This document shows positions 32,936-46,154 of a DNA stretch of 64,000 bases, one piece after another. The notes beneath the pieces were generated by a model, which made no database searches, was not told where the DNA came from, and worked only from the letters and a program-made list of their open reading frames with translations. The translations under genes were made by a program, and so were the position numbers. Origin of the DNA: Ctena decussata (lineage: Eukaryota; Mollusca; Bivalvia; Lucinida; Lucinidae); contig OZ022500.1 of the NCBI GenBank assembly GCA_963989385.1, positions 117,593,842-117,657,841 on the forward strand, read 5' to 3'. Position 1 is the stretch's first letter, and each line of letters opens with the position of its first letter.

Positions 32936-34775
32936 CTCAGATGTCCCAACATTTGATAAATAGGAGTGATCTAGCTGTTTTCTTCTTTTGTTTTGTCACA
33001 GTCTTCATTTAAAAACATTGATTCTGTTTACTATCTTCATTACCATCCATATTGTCCATCTGAATAGAGGTTATGGTAAAAGCAAAATTTGCACTGGTGG
33101 GTGGGGTAAACCAATAGTAATATACTATATAATCGACCGGTTATGCATAATCAGCAAATTTAATGGTAGACAAAAGCTAAAGAACAGTATATAACTGCTT
33201 TATCAACGACTTCTATGGATTTAACTTGTCTAGAAATGATGTTTAGAAGTGGCTTTCCGACCAAAAGTAGCTGTGCAGTGGTTTAAATCCTTCGAAAACA
33301 AGACATGTGAAAAATTAAGTTCGCATTCTCCGATTTTGTCCTACTTTTAGTATGTTATAAATGTAGGTCTTAGGAGCTTATTACTGCAAAGAAACCTTTT
33401 GTTGCAACTTGTTTTAGGTTCTCCCACAATTTGACTGGACTAGATGTAAATATATTTATATACGATAAATAAATCTAATTTTAGAAAAAACTTCTTCTCC
33501 AAATATAGTATCGTATCCGGATGAATTGGTCAAGCAAAATTTTCGGTTAATTTATTATACATGTACATGACTTCGTGTCCTTTACCGAGGTTCTGTATCC
33601 TCACACATCGGCAAAACACTCAATGTGTCCACTAATTAGCGCAAAATATTTTCCACATGTAAAAGCTCTGGAAAACATTAAAAACCATTTATTTGACTGT
33701 TCTAATACTATCTTCGTTAGACATCTACAGCACATTGACCTGAAAATTCAATGTCAAGAATGTCGCAAACCTTTCTACAGCTGTCTGAGACTTTTTTTTT
33801 TTATCCCGGCCTGCTGTTTTAGCCTAGGCTCTAAAACTTGTCCCAGTATATCAGTCATTGCTTACTTTATTTAGCCCAATGATGTTGATTTCAACAACTC
33901 TGCTTGTAACTTGTCATATAAATTGCATGCAAGTTACGTAATTGAAGCCATGACTGTAAAGGCAATGCCCCTTTAGACTCCTGGTAAGCTGTCAGTCATG
34001 TAAAATATACTCAGCGTCAATGAAAACGCACCAGTTTGGAACTTATGGCACATTATGTTCGTTTAATGTTCGGTTTTATATAATAGACAATTTAGTAAAT
34101 TTTCATTTTCTGGTTTTGAGATTGAATGTTGGCAAATTGAATTTCGTTCATCAGTGGGTGCTATCAAGCGTGACGTCAATACTGACGTATTTGAAAACTG
34201 TCGATATCAACTCACACATTTAAAGCGTAATACATCCATATTCCATCCTCTGCCAGACACTTGATTGCAAATGAATCGTTTATTGGAAGGTCTCTTGACA
34301 AAAAAAATCAAAGGGCCAATTGCCCTGAAATGACAGATTCTATCAAAATAAAGTCATGGTACGCCGGTTCAAAAGTTCAAGCTGCAGCCCTATTCCTAGT
34401 ACTGTCCAACTTTGATTATGCCATTTAGCGCAAATCACTTCACGCACCTGTGATTTCTCTCTGATCGGTTAAGAAAGAAAACTGACAGCATTGTGAGATG
34501 GTATATACGGTTTTTGCCATTATGCAATGTTTGACTTTATACCGATTTATTCGGCCAAAGGTCAGATAATGGTGCCATTCTGATAAAATTCTTTTAGTTT
34601 GGATTTCCAATATAATAGGTGTTTAATTTGATTTTGATTTTTCTTCAGAATTTCCTGTAATTTAAGGCCAACAGTGTATGACCTAACTAGACGCAGTATT
34701 CTGTGACATCTGATCTTGGTATACACGTATTCCTCAAGACTTCTTCTATTAGACCATATGCGTAAATTTTATGAG
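32936..34775. other. No gene recognised
   Basis: No convincing exon. Open frames of 60-100 codons lack motifs. A ~35-bp phrase near 34008-34045 (TACTCAGCGTCAATGAAAAC and on) is found inverted near 43165-43200. Confidence 0.45.
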
Positions 34776-35030
34776 CGCTTTTAGCCTACTGTGAACAAGT
34801 TCAGTTACCGTAATGACCCGAAATGCTGGAACAGCCGGTGAAGACCTAGATCTGAGCAGGGTGCTTTTAGCCTACTGCACACAAGTTCAGTTACCGTAAT
34901 GACCCGAAATGCTGGAACAGCCGGCGAAGACCCAGATTATGTTTTTAGCATACGGCACATAAATTCAGTTACCGTAACCACAAAAAATGCTGTAACAGCC
35001 GGTTTAGACCCAGATCCGAACAGAGTGTGC
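34776..35030 (+). repeat. Three ~80-85-bp tandem units
   Basis: Copies begin near 34778, 34861 and 34940 with GCTTTTAGCCTACTG or a variant, then CAAGTTCAGTTACCGTAA, AAATGCTGGAACAGCCGG and AGACCYAGAT. The first two are nearly identical; the third is more diverged. Confidence 0.9.
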
Positions 35031-36060
35031 ATTTGTACATTGCTTTGGCAATATATCAGTGTATACCTTGGAGGATGAGTCTGAAAGAGAGTGGAGATCC
35101 AGATCAGGTTTCATGAAATTGTAAACTCTAGAAGGCTAAAAATGAAATTATTACAGTTTTTCCTCTGTTGAATATTGTCTTTGGCGTATATTGAACACAG
35201 GGTAGTATACGCGGCATTCAGTGTTATCGTAACTGGCGTAGTGATATACACAAATTAATGCCGCACTATATTTCATTTCGGATGTACATGTATACTTGGC
35301 GGTGAAAGCCAGTTCCAATATTTGGCCTACGACCAGTTGGAACGCAGACTCATCACATTTGAGTAAATCATTTTCTGAGCGGTCGTCTACGCACAAAGAA
35401 ATAATCCCTTTTTTTCGCCGGAAAAAATGGCGGGAAATTTTGAACAGAAACAGTCCCAAAATAATGCTCGTTTGATAAGATATGCAGTCATAATTTTCCA
35501 ACGGACCAGATCAGAATGAAATTTGATGTTTTGTTATTGAAATCAGACAAATATCGGTACTTCAATGCAGTTTGCACACCCAAAACAACGATCACAGTTT
35601 GACAACCGTTTTTCAGAAAAGCAAAACCCTACGACAGTACCCCAAAGTTATTTTGCAAAGAAAATTGTCCCAAAAACAAAATTAGATGCCATTATAACTG
35701 AACCGTAGTTCATACATTCGACCGTCTTTTAGCGTGGTATATCTTCGGGAGAAAGTCTATTTAGTTTGAAAATCGATAATGAAGTTGGTCATTTTTACGT
35801 ATACATGGCACGTGCGTTCGTCAACACACAGACATTTTTTCAGCTGGATCGACTTGAGGAGACCAACTGTTTCTTCATTTATGGTATAGTAAAGCTTGTA
35901 ATCATTTAGCATACTGTGAATTTATTAAGATTTTGCGTTAGTCTGTCTGCCTGCGATTTTTTGGGCTTCTGAATTTAGGCTACACGCCGAGAACGAGAGA
36001 AAGCAAAACATACACACTGGTCAACCACAAAGTTTGACAAACGAAAAAGCCACAAGACAT
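35030..36060. other. No gene recognised; diverged repeat at 35640-35830
   Basis: 35640-35830 resembles 42205-42370 in direct orientation (TTATTTTGCAAAG.AAATTGTCCCAA, GGGAGAAAGTC.ATTTA.TTTGAAAAT, TGAAGTTGG). A 116-codon minus-strand frame at 35151-35501 has no motif I recognise. Confidence 0.45.
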
Positions 36061-36310
36061 GTCACCCCATCTTCAGGTGACAACTCGCCCCAGATTCTAA
36101 GAAAACTCACCCAGACAACTTCCCCCAAGATAACGCGCCCCACATTCTGAGACCACTCGCTCTTCTAAAGAATTCTGTCCCGAACGACGCCCCCCCCCCT
36201 ACCCCTCAGCACACACGTACCATTTCAGAAGTCATCCAACAAAAAGTACAAGAGACAGCTTGTCCTTCCTCATAAATCTGCCAAAACCCTGTCCCGCTAG
36301 GCGCTAAGGG
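36061..36310 (+). mobile_element. Partial copy of the GACAACTCGCCCC foldback
   Basis: The repeated GACAACTCGCCCC words here, and AAAACCCTGTCCCG.TAGGCGC at 36288, match in order the reverse complement of the right arm of the element at 55595-56237. Only this arm is present. Confidence 0.75.
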
Positions 36311-36399
36311 ACCGACCATTTGATATTCTTGGGGGGGGGGGGGGGGGGGGGGGCTGGTATATTTTTCGAAAAAAATCCCTGTCTTTGGAAGAAAAAATA

Positions 36400-38834
36400 A
36401 ACAAGAGGGCCATGAGGCCCTGAATCGCTCACCTGAACAATTGGCAAGGTGGCTTTTACTTATCATGTCTGAAATTGTCAAAATATGAGTTTTGGGTCAA
36501 AAGTCAAAGAATGACCATGACCACTTGTACTCATAAATCTTCATGTACTCATTAAGACAACCATATATACCATTTTTAGGCCAAAATCTTCAAAACTTTC
36601 CATGAAATCGTATGTGCTAGCATTTTCCCATATTTGACCATGCCGCAAAAAAGGTCAAGGTAAACCCAAGGTCACCATTTGAACAGTCTTGGTGGTACTC
36701 TAGTACTCCATGCTATTTACCAAGTTTCAAGGCCATAGGTGTATTGGTTCTGGAGAAGAAAAATATTAAAGATTTATACCATAAGTGGTAATGGCGGCCA
36801 AGTTGGTCATGTGACCTGGACCGTTTGAACAAATTTTTCATTCAATCAACCCCTGGAGGCTCTATATGAAATGTGTTCACAATTGGCCCTTTGGCTTTTG
36901 AGGAAATGGTTGAAAATGTCAAAATATGAGCGATCTGGATCAAAGGTAAAAAAATGACCTTGACCTCTTGTACTCATAATTCTTCATGAACTCATTAAGA
37001 CAACTGTATATACCAATTTTTTAAGGCAAAATCTTCAAAACTTTCCATGAAATCTTATGTTCTACCATTTTCCCATATTTGACCTTGCTGTAAAAGGTCA
37101 AGGTCAACACAAGTTCATAATTTGAACAATCTTGATAGTACCCAAGTACCCAGTGCTACATACAAAGTCTCAAGGCCATCGGTCAATTGGTTCTGGAGAA
37201 GAAGATTTATATAGGTATTTACCATATATGGGCATGGCCGCCATGTTGGTCATGTGTCCAGGAGCGTTAGAAATTTTTTTCATTCCCTCAACCCCTCGAG
37301 GCTCTATATGAAATTTGGTTTCAATTGGCCCAGTGGTTTTAGAGCAGATTCTTTGAAATTGTCAAAATTTGAGATTTCTGGGTCAAAGGTCAAAGAATGA
37401 CCTTGACCTCTTGTACTCACATGTCTTCATGTACTCATTAAGATGATTGTATATACCAATTTTTAGGCCAAAATCTTCAAAACTTACCATGAAATCTCAT
37501 GTGCTAGCATTTTCCGATATTTGACCTTGCCGTAAAAAAGGGCAAGGTAACCCAGGGTCATAATTTGAACAATCTTGATAGTACTTGAGTACCCAATGCT
37601 ACATACCGAGTTTCAAGGCCATCGGTCTACTGGTTCTGGAGAAGAAGATTTTTAAAGGTTTTTACCATATATGGGCGTGGTGGCCATGTTGGTCATGTGA
37701 CCTGGACCGTATGAACAAATTTTCATTCCCTCAACCCCTGGAGGATCTATATGCAATCTAATTACAATTGGCCTAGTTGTTTTTGAGGAGATTGTTTGAT
37801 ATTGTCAAAATATGAGAGTTCTGGGTCAAAGGTCAAAGAATGACCTTGACCTCTTGAACTCATAAATCTTCATATAGTCATTAAGATGACTGTATGTACC
37901 AATTTTTAGGCCAAAATATTCAACAGTTTCCAAGATATCTTATGTTGCAGCATTTTGCCATATAAAAGCATAAGGAAGCAAATTTGACCTTACCGTAAAA
38001 AAGGTCAAGGTCAACCCAAGGTCATAATTTGAACAATCTTGGTAGTACTCGTGTACCCGATGCTACATACCAAGTTTCAAGGCCATCGCCCTATTGGTTC
38101 TGGAGAAGAAGATTTTTAAAGGTTTTTACCATATATGGGCATGGCGGCCATGTTGGTCATGTGACCTGGACCGTATGAACAAATTTTCATTCCCTCAACC
38201 CCTGGAGGATCTATATGCAATTTAATTACAATTGGTCTAGTTGTTTTTGAGGAGATTGTTTGATATTGTCAAAATATGAGAGTTCTGAGTCAAAGGTCAA
38301 AGAATGACCTTGACCTCTTGAACTCATAAATCTTCATATAGTCATTAAGATGACTGTATGTACCAATTTTCAGGCCAAAATATTCAACAGTTTCCAAGAT
38401 ATCTTATGTTGCAGCATTTTGCCATATAAAAGCATAAGGAAGCAAATTTGACCTTACCGTAAAAAAGGTCAAGGTCAACCCAAGGTCATAATTTGAACAA
38501 TCTTGGTAGTACTCGTGTACCCGATGCTACATACCAAGTTTCAAGGCCATCGCCCTATTGGTTCTGGAGAAGAAGATTTTTTCAGGTTTTTACCATATAT
38601 GGGCGTGGCGGCCATGTTGGTCATGTGACCAGGACCGTTTGAACAACTTTTCGTTCCTAAGGTCCAAGGAGGCTCTATATGAAATTTGGTTACAATCGGC
38701 CCAGCGGTTTCAGAGGAGAAGTTGTTTGAAAGTGTGGACGGACGACGGACGGACGACGGACGACGGACGACGACGGACGACGGAGCCTTACCATCCTATA
38801 AGCTCCCCCGGAGCCGCTGGCTCAGGTGAGCTAA
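36400..38834 (+). mobile_element. 2.4-kb element of ~430-465-bp tandem units
   Basis: It opens AACAAGAGGGCCATGAGGCC then CGCTCACCTGA, and closes with a GACGGACGACGG run and GGCTCAGGTGAGCT, giving short inverted ends (CTCACCTGA / TCAGGTGAG). The interior has five units marked by GGCCATGTTGGTCATGTGAC near 36808, 37241, 37692, 38156 and 38620, with GAATGACCTTGACCTCTTG and TTCAAGGCCATCG in each. The third and fourth units (about 37660-38560) are almost identical, so unit number has changed recently. No coding frame. Confidence 0.9.
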
Positions 38835-38839
38835 AAATA

Positions 38840-38940
38840 TGCAAGTAAAAAAAAGGGGGGGGGGGGGTCGGCTGGTATATTTTTCGAAAAAAAATGCCTG
38901 TCTTTGGAAGAAAAAATATGCAAGTAAAAAATAAATCAGC
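38840..38940 (+). repeat. Duplicate of the left flank of the 36.4-kb element (empty site)
   Basis: A G run, CTGGTATATTTTTCGAAAAA and GTCTTTGGAAGAAAAAAT occur at 36332-36399 before the element and again at 38857-38918 after it. The second copy continues without interruption into ATGCAAGT, the same text that follows the element's right end. This looks like an old tandem duplication, one copy of which was hit by the element. Confidence 0.85.
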
Positions 38941-39021
38941 TCATAAGGGGATTTCAAAAAATAATCTGGCCTCAAAAATCAGTGAAAAAAAAATAACCTG
39001 GCTCCACCCAAAATTTCCAAA

Positions 39022-39178
39022 AAAAGAGTCTGGGCCCTGCACTTTTGGTGGGAAGATAGCAACTGCCTACCTACCCACCAAAATTCACCATACCCCTGAG
39101 TCTGGACCCTGCACTTTTGGTGGGTAGATAGCAACTGCTTACACACCAAAATTCACCTTACCCCTCCCTCCCCCCCCC
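39022..39178 (+). repeat. Two ~72-bp tandem units
   Basis: GAGTCTGGRCCCTGCACTTT followed by TGGTGGG and AGATAGCAACTGC occurs near 39025 and 39097, each ending in CACCAAAATTCACC and TACCCCT. A third partial phrase, GGACCCTGCACTTT, occurs near 40101. Confidence 0.9.
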
Positions 39179-39179
39179 C

Positions 39180-42100
39180 CCCCGCCCAAAAAAAAAGATG
39201 GCCACTTGGGACACCCTAGATCATTTTTTTTTATTTAACAGCACATTTACCGTGATCAACCTGCATAGTAAGACAAACAGGTCTGAGCAAGCAGTGTAGA
39301 CCCAGGAGCAGTCTGATCTGGGTCAGCAATTTTTCCTTAATACCTGAACATTTTTGGTACTCCATTTGTGGGTGATATAGATATGTTCAAAATGTAGGAT
39401 GCTGTTATCTTAGTATTATGGGTAATTACTGTAACTGTGTGTGACATTTTTTGTAGAACTATTATTTGTTTCTGTTGTTTTCATAGTTTGCAGGGATTAA
39501 AAAGAAAGCCTACCTACCTAAGTACTCTCCAAAAATCCTAGTTAATAGGCAACTGCAAACAAAATACTTTTTATGATTGGCCTGTGGCTGAGATGGGAGG
39601 ATGGGAAAGGGGCATGAAGAAATACATTTTCTATAGAATTAAATGCCAAAAGTTATGTTTTAGCTTAAATCTCATAAAGAAAATTAAAAGGCTCATATTT
39701 AAGTTATATTAATAGAAATGATACCATAAACTGAAAAATAAAAAAAATTATATTTCCTGATTAATTTAATGCATCTTAAATGTTTGCAGCTTCTGACCAA
39801 AGCGAAGAAACTTGTAATTACTAATCAGTTATTAAGTTACTAGAGAGAAAAGCTTGATGACAGACATTAAATGATGAGTCATGACTGTAAAGGGATGCAG
39901 TTTAGTGCAGTTGAATGAGAGGTAGCCCCTTCCTGTCTATCCCCACCCCCCAAACACACACACCCACACCAACCTATTAAAAAGCATTTTCACAGAGGAT
40001 TTTATTGGCCAAATATTTGGGACTTTATTATGCTAGCAAGCTTTTTTATATCATAATAAGTGCACAAAATAATGAATGGGGCATGCCCTGCTAACTGATG
40101 GACCCTGCACTTTATGTGGAATGTTGCATAATGCTGTTTGTCCTTCTACAAGTCAAGACTATGTTAGAATGAAAACAATTACACAGTTCCACCATAATTG
40201 TTGCACCAGCATCAATGGGCTTCATATTAACACCTGTTGTGCCCTCTCATTAGAAGCACTTCAGCAAGAGCATAGATGGTTCTATTAATGGATCACAACA
40301 AATGTTTTTATGGCTGAATAAGACAGAATTCCCAGACTTGCTATCATGCTCCAGCTGAGTCTTTGTATAATCATTATCATAAAACCATCACTTGTGGAAC
40401 TGTCTCCAGAATTTTTTTTCTTATTATGTACATATGTTATAATTTATTTTGGCTATTTATTTATTTATTTATACTTATAGGGAAAACACTGAAGGGCAAT
40501 GTCAGACTGCATGTGAATATAATAATTTGATCAGAGCTTTATACATTTAGAATACCTATATAGTACTAATTTGTTCATTTGAAAATTGTGTTAAATTTTA
40601 TTTTTTGATCAAAAGCAACTGTGTTGAGACACCACAACATACTGTACATTTTACTTGAAGAGAAATGATAAAGAATAACTCCACTTTGGCTCACTAGATA
40701 TTGGCCTATTATTTTACTTGTTTAATCATGTTTATATCTTACCATTATTCAACTTAGAGAATAGATTACCAAGTCCTGAGCCTTTGCCACATATTTAATC
40801 AAGTTTTCTGGTTTGCTGGACAGCTGTGCTTTTTATTTGTTTTGTTTTTTGTGAGTGTGACTCAGAATAAAATTTTGAGAAATTCTCCATTCTCAATGAA
40901 AAGTTAAGGTACCATTCATTATAAATTATATAATTTTTGCATGAGATTTGCCCCTACTGATAGATTTCCATGAGATTTTTGGCAACAGTTAGAGCAAATC
41001 CCTCAAAAGATCACTGTGTATATAAACACACTGTGGTATTTTAATTTATGAACCAAGGGCATTGCAGAGCTGACAGCCCCCACCCCCACCTGATGAGCTA
41101 GTATTTGACACACCTGGCATTTCATTATAAATATGTATTTTATCAAATCCCTGGTTTCTTCTTAGGAAGAATCAATAAATTCTTGTTAGTTGTTTACCCT
41201 CTTAAAAAGGGGATAAACAACTAACAAGTAAATATATATGTTGTAACCCCTCATTAGAACTCCTCATTAAGGTAGTTCCACAGAGGGCCAAAACCTATGT
41301 TATAAAAATGCATACTGCAATTTTAATGCTCAAAAGCTCATTTAACAGTACATATGCTGCTTCTCAATGTTGGCTGAAATATGGAGTGTAAAGGAGTGTA
41401 TAAGTATGTATGGCCAAGTTATTTTCTAAGCTTAAAGTTGAAACAAAATCTTCATTACTGCAATTGTCCTACCACTTTCACCATCTGACAGTGTGTCGAA
41501 ATTGATGGGAAAATCAAATAGTACTGACCCTGATTAGACTGCTGTTTTGATAGTACAGTCTAACCCAGGTCTACACTGCACTTTTTAATCAAGGATTTTA
41601 GTCAATGAAGTTTTGCAAGTATTTGTTATGGCTAAACGTCTATTATATTTTGCGTAGTTTTTCATGTAAAAGAAAGGTTAAAAGTTGTGTGCGTGTGTGT
41701 GTGTGTAGGGGTGGGGGTTGGGGATGGAGGAAGGGTGGAGGAAGAAGGGGGGGTAGTGGGGCCTTAAGTTGGGTAGGGTGATCGTGTGAGTTGCAGGAGA
41801 GGCTTTGAAATATTGGCACGTGCAGGATTAATTGGATGGCAAAATTATTTTTTTCTAGCAGTCCCTCTGATTGTGACCACAATGTACCGGTCTTAATAAC
41901 TTATAAGCAAGTAAATGCGAAGTTTGAAACAGTTGACGCAGTTCTGTAATTGCGTCACAACTGTCATAAATCGATCGATTTGTTTACAGTATGGTGTAGG
42001 CTACTGATCAGAATTCTTTTCCCAATCATTCTGAAGAAAGTACAGAAAAAATATTGTTGTATGTTGAATTACTAGATGCGTTCCTCTTCGTGTGTCGGAT

Positions 42101-43538
42101 TTCAGGATTCAAGAACATTTCGGTAATGTGTAAATTTATTACAGATTATTTTGCTGTCTATCGATCAGGCAAAAAATCCGCCATTAATTTGAGAAAATGA
42201 AATAGGGTACCTAAACATTATTTTGCAAAGGAAATTGTCCCAAACACCGAATTACTTAATTTTTATAATGGAGAAAGGGCAGACACCATGGTTTTTCATG
42301 GCATATGTCCGCCGCCGGGAGAAAGTCGATTTATTTTGAAAATTGCTGTTGAAGTTGGCGGATAAGAGTCGTCTTTACATGATCACGTAAAACGTTCGAT
42401 TGCAGAATATCTCGGTGTTTAGCTCTGCTTTTAAAGGCATAGAGAATTAAATTAAGATGTAAGGAATAAAACCATATCTTATTTTCGGCTTTGTGTAGCT
42501 TGATCGCCGACAAAGCATCACTGAAATTGCTTCACGTTCGTCGATTGAATCTGAGTCTGAGAAATTTCGAACGTTATTTCGTTGCTATCTGTATAAAAAT
42601 ATCACTCCGCCATGGATACGCGTTCCCACTGGACAGCTAGAAATGACAGATAGAATCTGTCATAAAAAACAAAACATTTTTCCTCCATTGAATTATGGCA
42701 CGGTTCGGCAAATAAGGGTGACGTTATCCATGTAATGTCATGCTCGGGCTAGAAAATGGTTGACGTTTGCCTCACAAACTTCTGAAATTCTGTTTCTACT
42801 ACTTATCTCAGCATTTTGGGTTGCAAAAAAGTAACAAATTTACGTTAGTTACCTTTGTCTGTCCTTGTTTGATGAACGTGACAATAAAGTGACGTTCGAA
42901 TCCAAGCATTCGCCGGTCTAAATTTCATTTCTATGGCGATTTGATAGGGTATCTATACTCTAGCAAAATCCACATTTAGGAAATTCTGCCATGTGAAATT
43001 ATGCTCGAATTCCAATTTTCTTTATTTCAAAGCTTATGTTACGTCACACACTCAAAGGCGTATCTTCGGACAGAACGACATCATTGGCGTAATAAGATGG
43101 TCCGATAGGATAATTATACCCTGTTGATATAGTATGATCATTGAATTTAAGCAAATATTGGACATTGTAAGACTGGTGCGTTTTCATTGACGCTGAGTAT
43201 ACATGAACAAGGTGCAATTAGCATCATGGAACTATACATAGAAAATAAGTTGGCAGTATACTAGTAAGTAAAGTAATGGCTTCAACAGAAGTTTAGGCAT
43301 TGAATTAATGAGCTCGTTTTAAGATTTTTTAAGTCGTCTTCTCGACAAGCCTAAAGACTAAATAATCAGAAAACTAGCTCTCGGCCTCAGTCCATCATAG
43401 ATTCTATAAGTCTTATCAAAGAAAAGAGACACCCGAGACAAAAAAAAAATCTGGTAATAACAACGGAAATAAGCGCTTAGCAATAGGCCGCAATGCTGAT
43501 AGGATACATTTGCACATCTGATCTGGGTCTGACCTGTT
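39180..43538. other. Long stretch without a recognised gene
   Basis: Mostly AT-rich unique-looking sequence, the least repeat-marked part of the window, so introns or small exons of an unrecognised host gene could lie here. Seen within it: a hairpin-MITE fragment near 39290-39340 (AGCAGTCTGATCTGGGTCAG), a GT/GGGGT-rich tract at 41690-41760, and 42205-42370, which repeats 35640-35830. No splice-linked open frames with a known motif were found. Confidence 0.5.
41183..41231. repeat. Hairpin with ~16-bp arms
   Basis: CTTGTTAGTTGTTTA is followed after a ~17-bp interior containing CCCT..AGGGG by TAAACAACTAACAAG; the inner bases also pair. An isolated perfect inverted repeat in otherwise plain sequence. 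Confidence 0.9.
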
Positions 43539-43678
43539 CCAAGCGGGCATATGACGTTAAAATGGCGTCGTACTGACGTCGATGCAACGTCATTGCGTTG
43601 CATCGACATTAGTACGACGTCATATTGACGTCGCATCGACGTCAGTACGACGTCATTTTAACGTCATGTGCCTACTGG
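43539..43678. mobile_element. 140-bp palindromic CCARGCGGGCA / TGACGT element
   Basis: Ends CCAAGCGGGCATATGACGTT and AACGTCATGTGCCTACTGG are inverted. The interior is a chain of GACGTCGATGCAACGTCATT and ACGTCAGTACGACGTC words that pair along its length. It is the longest of the three TGACGT-type copies. Confidence 0.9.
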
Positions 43679-44011
43679 TTACTCTGGCCTATTTGTCCCA
43701 ATAATTAGAATTTTTATGGTATTTTACTTGACTGTATGTGTTCAGTCTTGACAGGAGGTAAACAATCGACTTCTAGACAGTGTACGTGAAGAACTCATGC
43801 TTTAAGCCCCAGTTTGGCAACCCCGGTAAGTGATCCGGGGGAAAGCCTGGCGAACCGAATGAACAACCGGACGATCCTGGATGAAACTGCCTAACAGCCC
43901 CAGATGTTTTAGAATGTTAAATACAACCGGGAGTCACCGGGAAAGATATCAATAACTGGCTTAATCCTGGGATTTCTGAGCCAGGACCGGGTCTCTATCC
44001 TCCCTCTACTG

Positions 44012-44818
44012 CACTTTAAAAAATTACAGTAAAATATACGGTGAATCCGTAGAAATATCAATGATTTTAGCACCGTAAGTCATTTTACTGTTTCGTATCT
44101 TAGTTGTAGTATTTATTACGGGCGGGCCGTAAAATAAGTCTCGACATATATTGGCGAAAATGAACATTACTGTTGTTAATTTCAGAAAGACGGAAGATGT
44201 AGTTAAAGAAAGACATAGACTTACTTAAATTTTACATTAGAAATACATATTGATGCGGCATCAACAAATAAAAATATTTAGAATTGCTGAAATAATTTGA
44301 TATCAGTACACTACAAAATTATAATCCCAGAAGGTATATGGACGGACGCTCGGCGCCCCGTTACTGCGGCTATGGATTCGTTCCGCTGAGGTGCGGGGGC
44401 AACGTCGATATGAGAATTGAAAAATACTATACTAGTATATAAATAAAAATGACTATATCCAGCAACTTTGTATGGACGGACACGGGGCGCCAAGTGCGTG
44501 CAACTATGGTTACGTACCCGCTGAGCCATTTGGGGAACGTCGTTAGGAGAATTGAACTGAACTGAACTGAACAGCAACTTTGTAATTCACATACAGCTAG
44601 AGCGAATAATTCTCTCGGAATATTTCCTCCGAGAGTTCCTCTATTTAACCTTTTTCGCAGGTCAATTTCAAATGTTATAAAATTGTGTTGCTACAGAATA
44701 AATAAGGAAAAACACACTCTGCTGTATTATAAAAATCACGGTTCTGTCCGTAAACGTTACGGTAATCCCCTGGAAACCAGGATTCCGCCGTAAAATTTTA
44801 CGGGATTTTTTACAGTGC
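44012..44818. mobile_element. CACTG-ended terminal-inverted-repeat element (~807 bp)
   Basis: The left end CACTTTAAAAAATTACAGTA with ATACGG and the right end CCGTAAAATTTTACGGGATT with TTTTACAGTG are inverted, with CACTG-like tips as in 11442-11794. Inside are two short repeats (44335-44420 and 44465-44575). No transposase or target duplication was seen. Confidence 0.6.
44335..44575 (-). repeat. Two copies of an ~85-bp SINE-body-like repeat
   Basis: On the minus strand both begin TTCAATTCTC, continue ACGACGTT.CCC, CTCAGCGG..ACG and end GTCCGTCCATA. A third copy is at 49735-49825. TTCAATTCTC resembles the end of a pol III B box, so these may be SINE bodies lacking the tRNA head. An ACTGA run flanks the second. 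Confidence 0.5.
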
Positions 44819-45591
44819 GTGATAAAGCGTAGCATTCCGGCGTGATGTTTTCCCGGACTGCGTTGAACCCTGCCCGGCTTTGGGCCGGTTGCGCTAAGGC
44901 AAAGAAAGGTACTAGCCCCGTTGCGTATTCATATTGCCGTTATGAACATAAAACAACGTATCTTACAGCAATCATGCATACCAGTTACCGTTGCAAGAAA
45001 AATCAAAAGAACAGTATTGCTTGTTTGTAGAAATGTATTGCTACAATAAGAGAGGACAAATATAGGCCTAGCCTACGTCCAATCCTTTGACTCATATATA
45101 TATATATGTTGTCAAGCAATTTCTAATTAATAAATAAATTGCTACAATAACACAATCTAATTTTGCATCTTCTTATCCACTCAGGATGTTGCTGTGATGT
45201 GTTTTGCTGTCAATGACTCCCCGAGCTTTACTCGACTGATAAAGGTTCGTATGGGTATTTTGTCGAAAGAAATAAACGAACAGACAAAAAAGAAGGAATC
45301 TGTTCTTAGATGAGTATTTTGTTTCCATGTATTTAAGAGTAGATCCCATTTTGTAAAGGCTTCGTAGTCCAGGCAATCTTATAAAATTAGTGTTTCTTTG
45401 AAAAATGGAGATAAGAATGGCGGTGCAACCACTACACCATAAAGTATATGAAAACACCTCCATGATGGTCACAGATGTGAAAATGTTTTGTCTCCCTTCA
45501 CATACGAATAGGTGGCTACTCTTAAAATTTGTCCTGTTTTTTTTTTTTTTTTTGGAGGGGGGGTGGGTATGACCCTAGAGGTTTACCAATT
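44819..45591. other. No gene recognised
   Basis: Contains a short TA run near 45096 and a T run with G-rich text at 45538-45567. No gene signal. Confidence 0.45.
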
Positions 45592-45843
45592 GAGTCGTGA
45601 CACGAGAAAAAAAAGTGGCATGTGCGCCAAGCGAAGACTCAGATCAGCCTGGGCATCCACCCGGTCTGATAAGAGTTTTCACTGTGCGCTTAAAAGCTAG
45701 CTAAGGGTATTTGCTTGGCACTCAGAGGGTTAAGCTAGCTCCATGGGGACAGCGAAGACTCTGATTAAACTGGGTGTTGTCCAGGCTGATCTGAGTCTTG
45801 CTGGGTACACATGCCACGTTGATGGTTTTCTCGCGTCGCAGCT
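45592..45843. mobile_element. Hairpin MITE, GAGYCGYGACACGAG family, copy 2
   Basis: GAGTCGTGACACGAGAAAA and TTTTCTCGCGTCGCAGCT form the inverted ends. Inner arms GCGAAGACTCAGATCAGCCT and AGGCTGATCTGAGTCTTGCT pair. It is flanked by AATT on both sides. Same family as 30193-30424. Confidence 0.85.
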
Positions 45844-46154
45844 AATTTATTGAAAAATAGATATTGTCTCTTGAATTCTTAACAAGAAGAATAATGCACT
45901 TAGCATTTGAGTACGCCTCATGTAATAACACAATAGGCATTTTCCCTCGTGCCATTTCTTACACCTCAATTTCTTTTGAATTCATGTGACTGACGAGGTT
46001 AGACACCATTGTCCAAATATTCCAATTATGCTATTGGCAACCAAATCAGATCAAAATACCGGGGAAGGAAATGCAGAAAGTATGGTCTGTAACTTTTTGT
46101 GTATTTCTTAGTTAACCTAACCAAAACTTCAAAAATTCATATCAAATATCCAGG

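Noticed and set aside
38558..38848. 96-codon frame ending in Asp-Gly-Arg repeats
   Set aside because: The C-terminal repeat is the GACGGACGG tail of the tandem-unit element read as protein.
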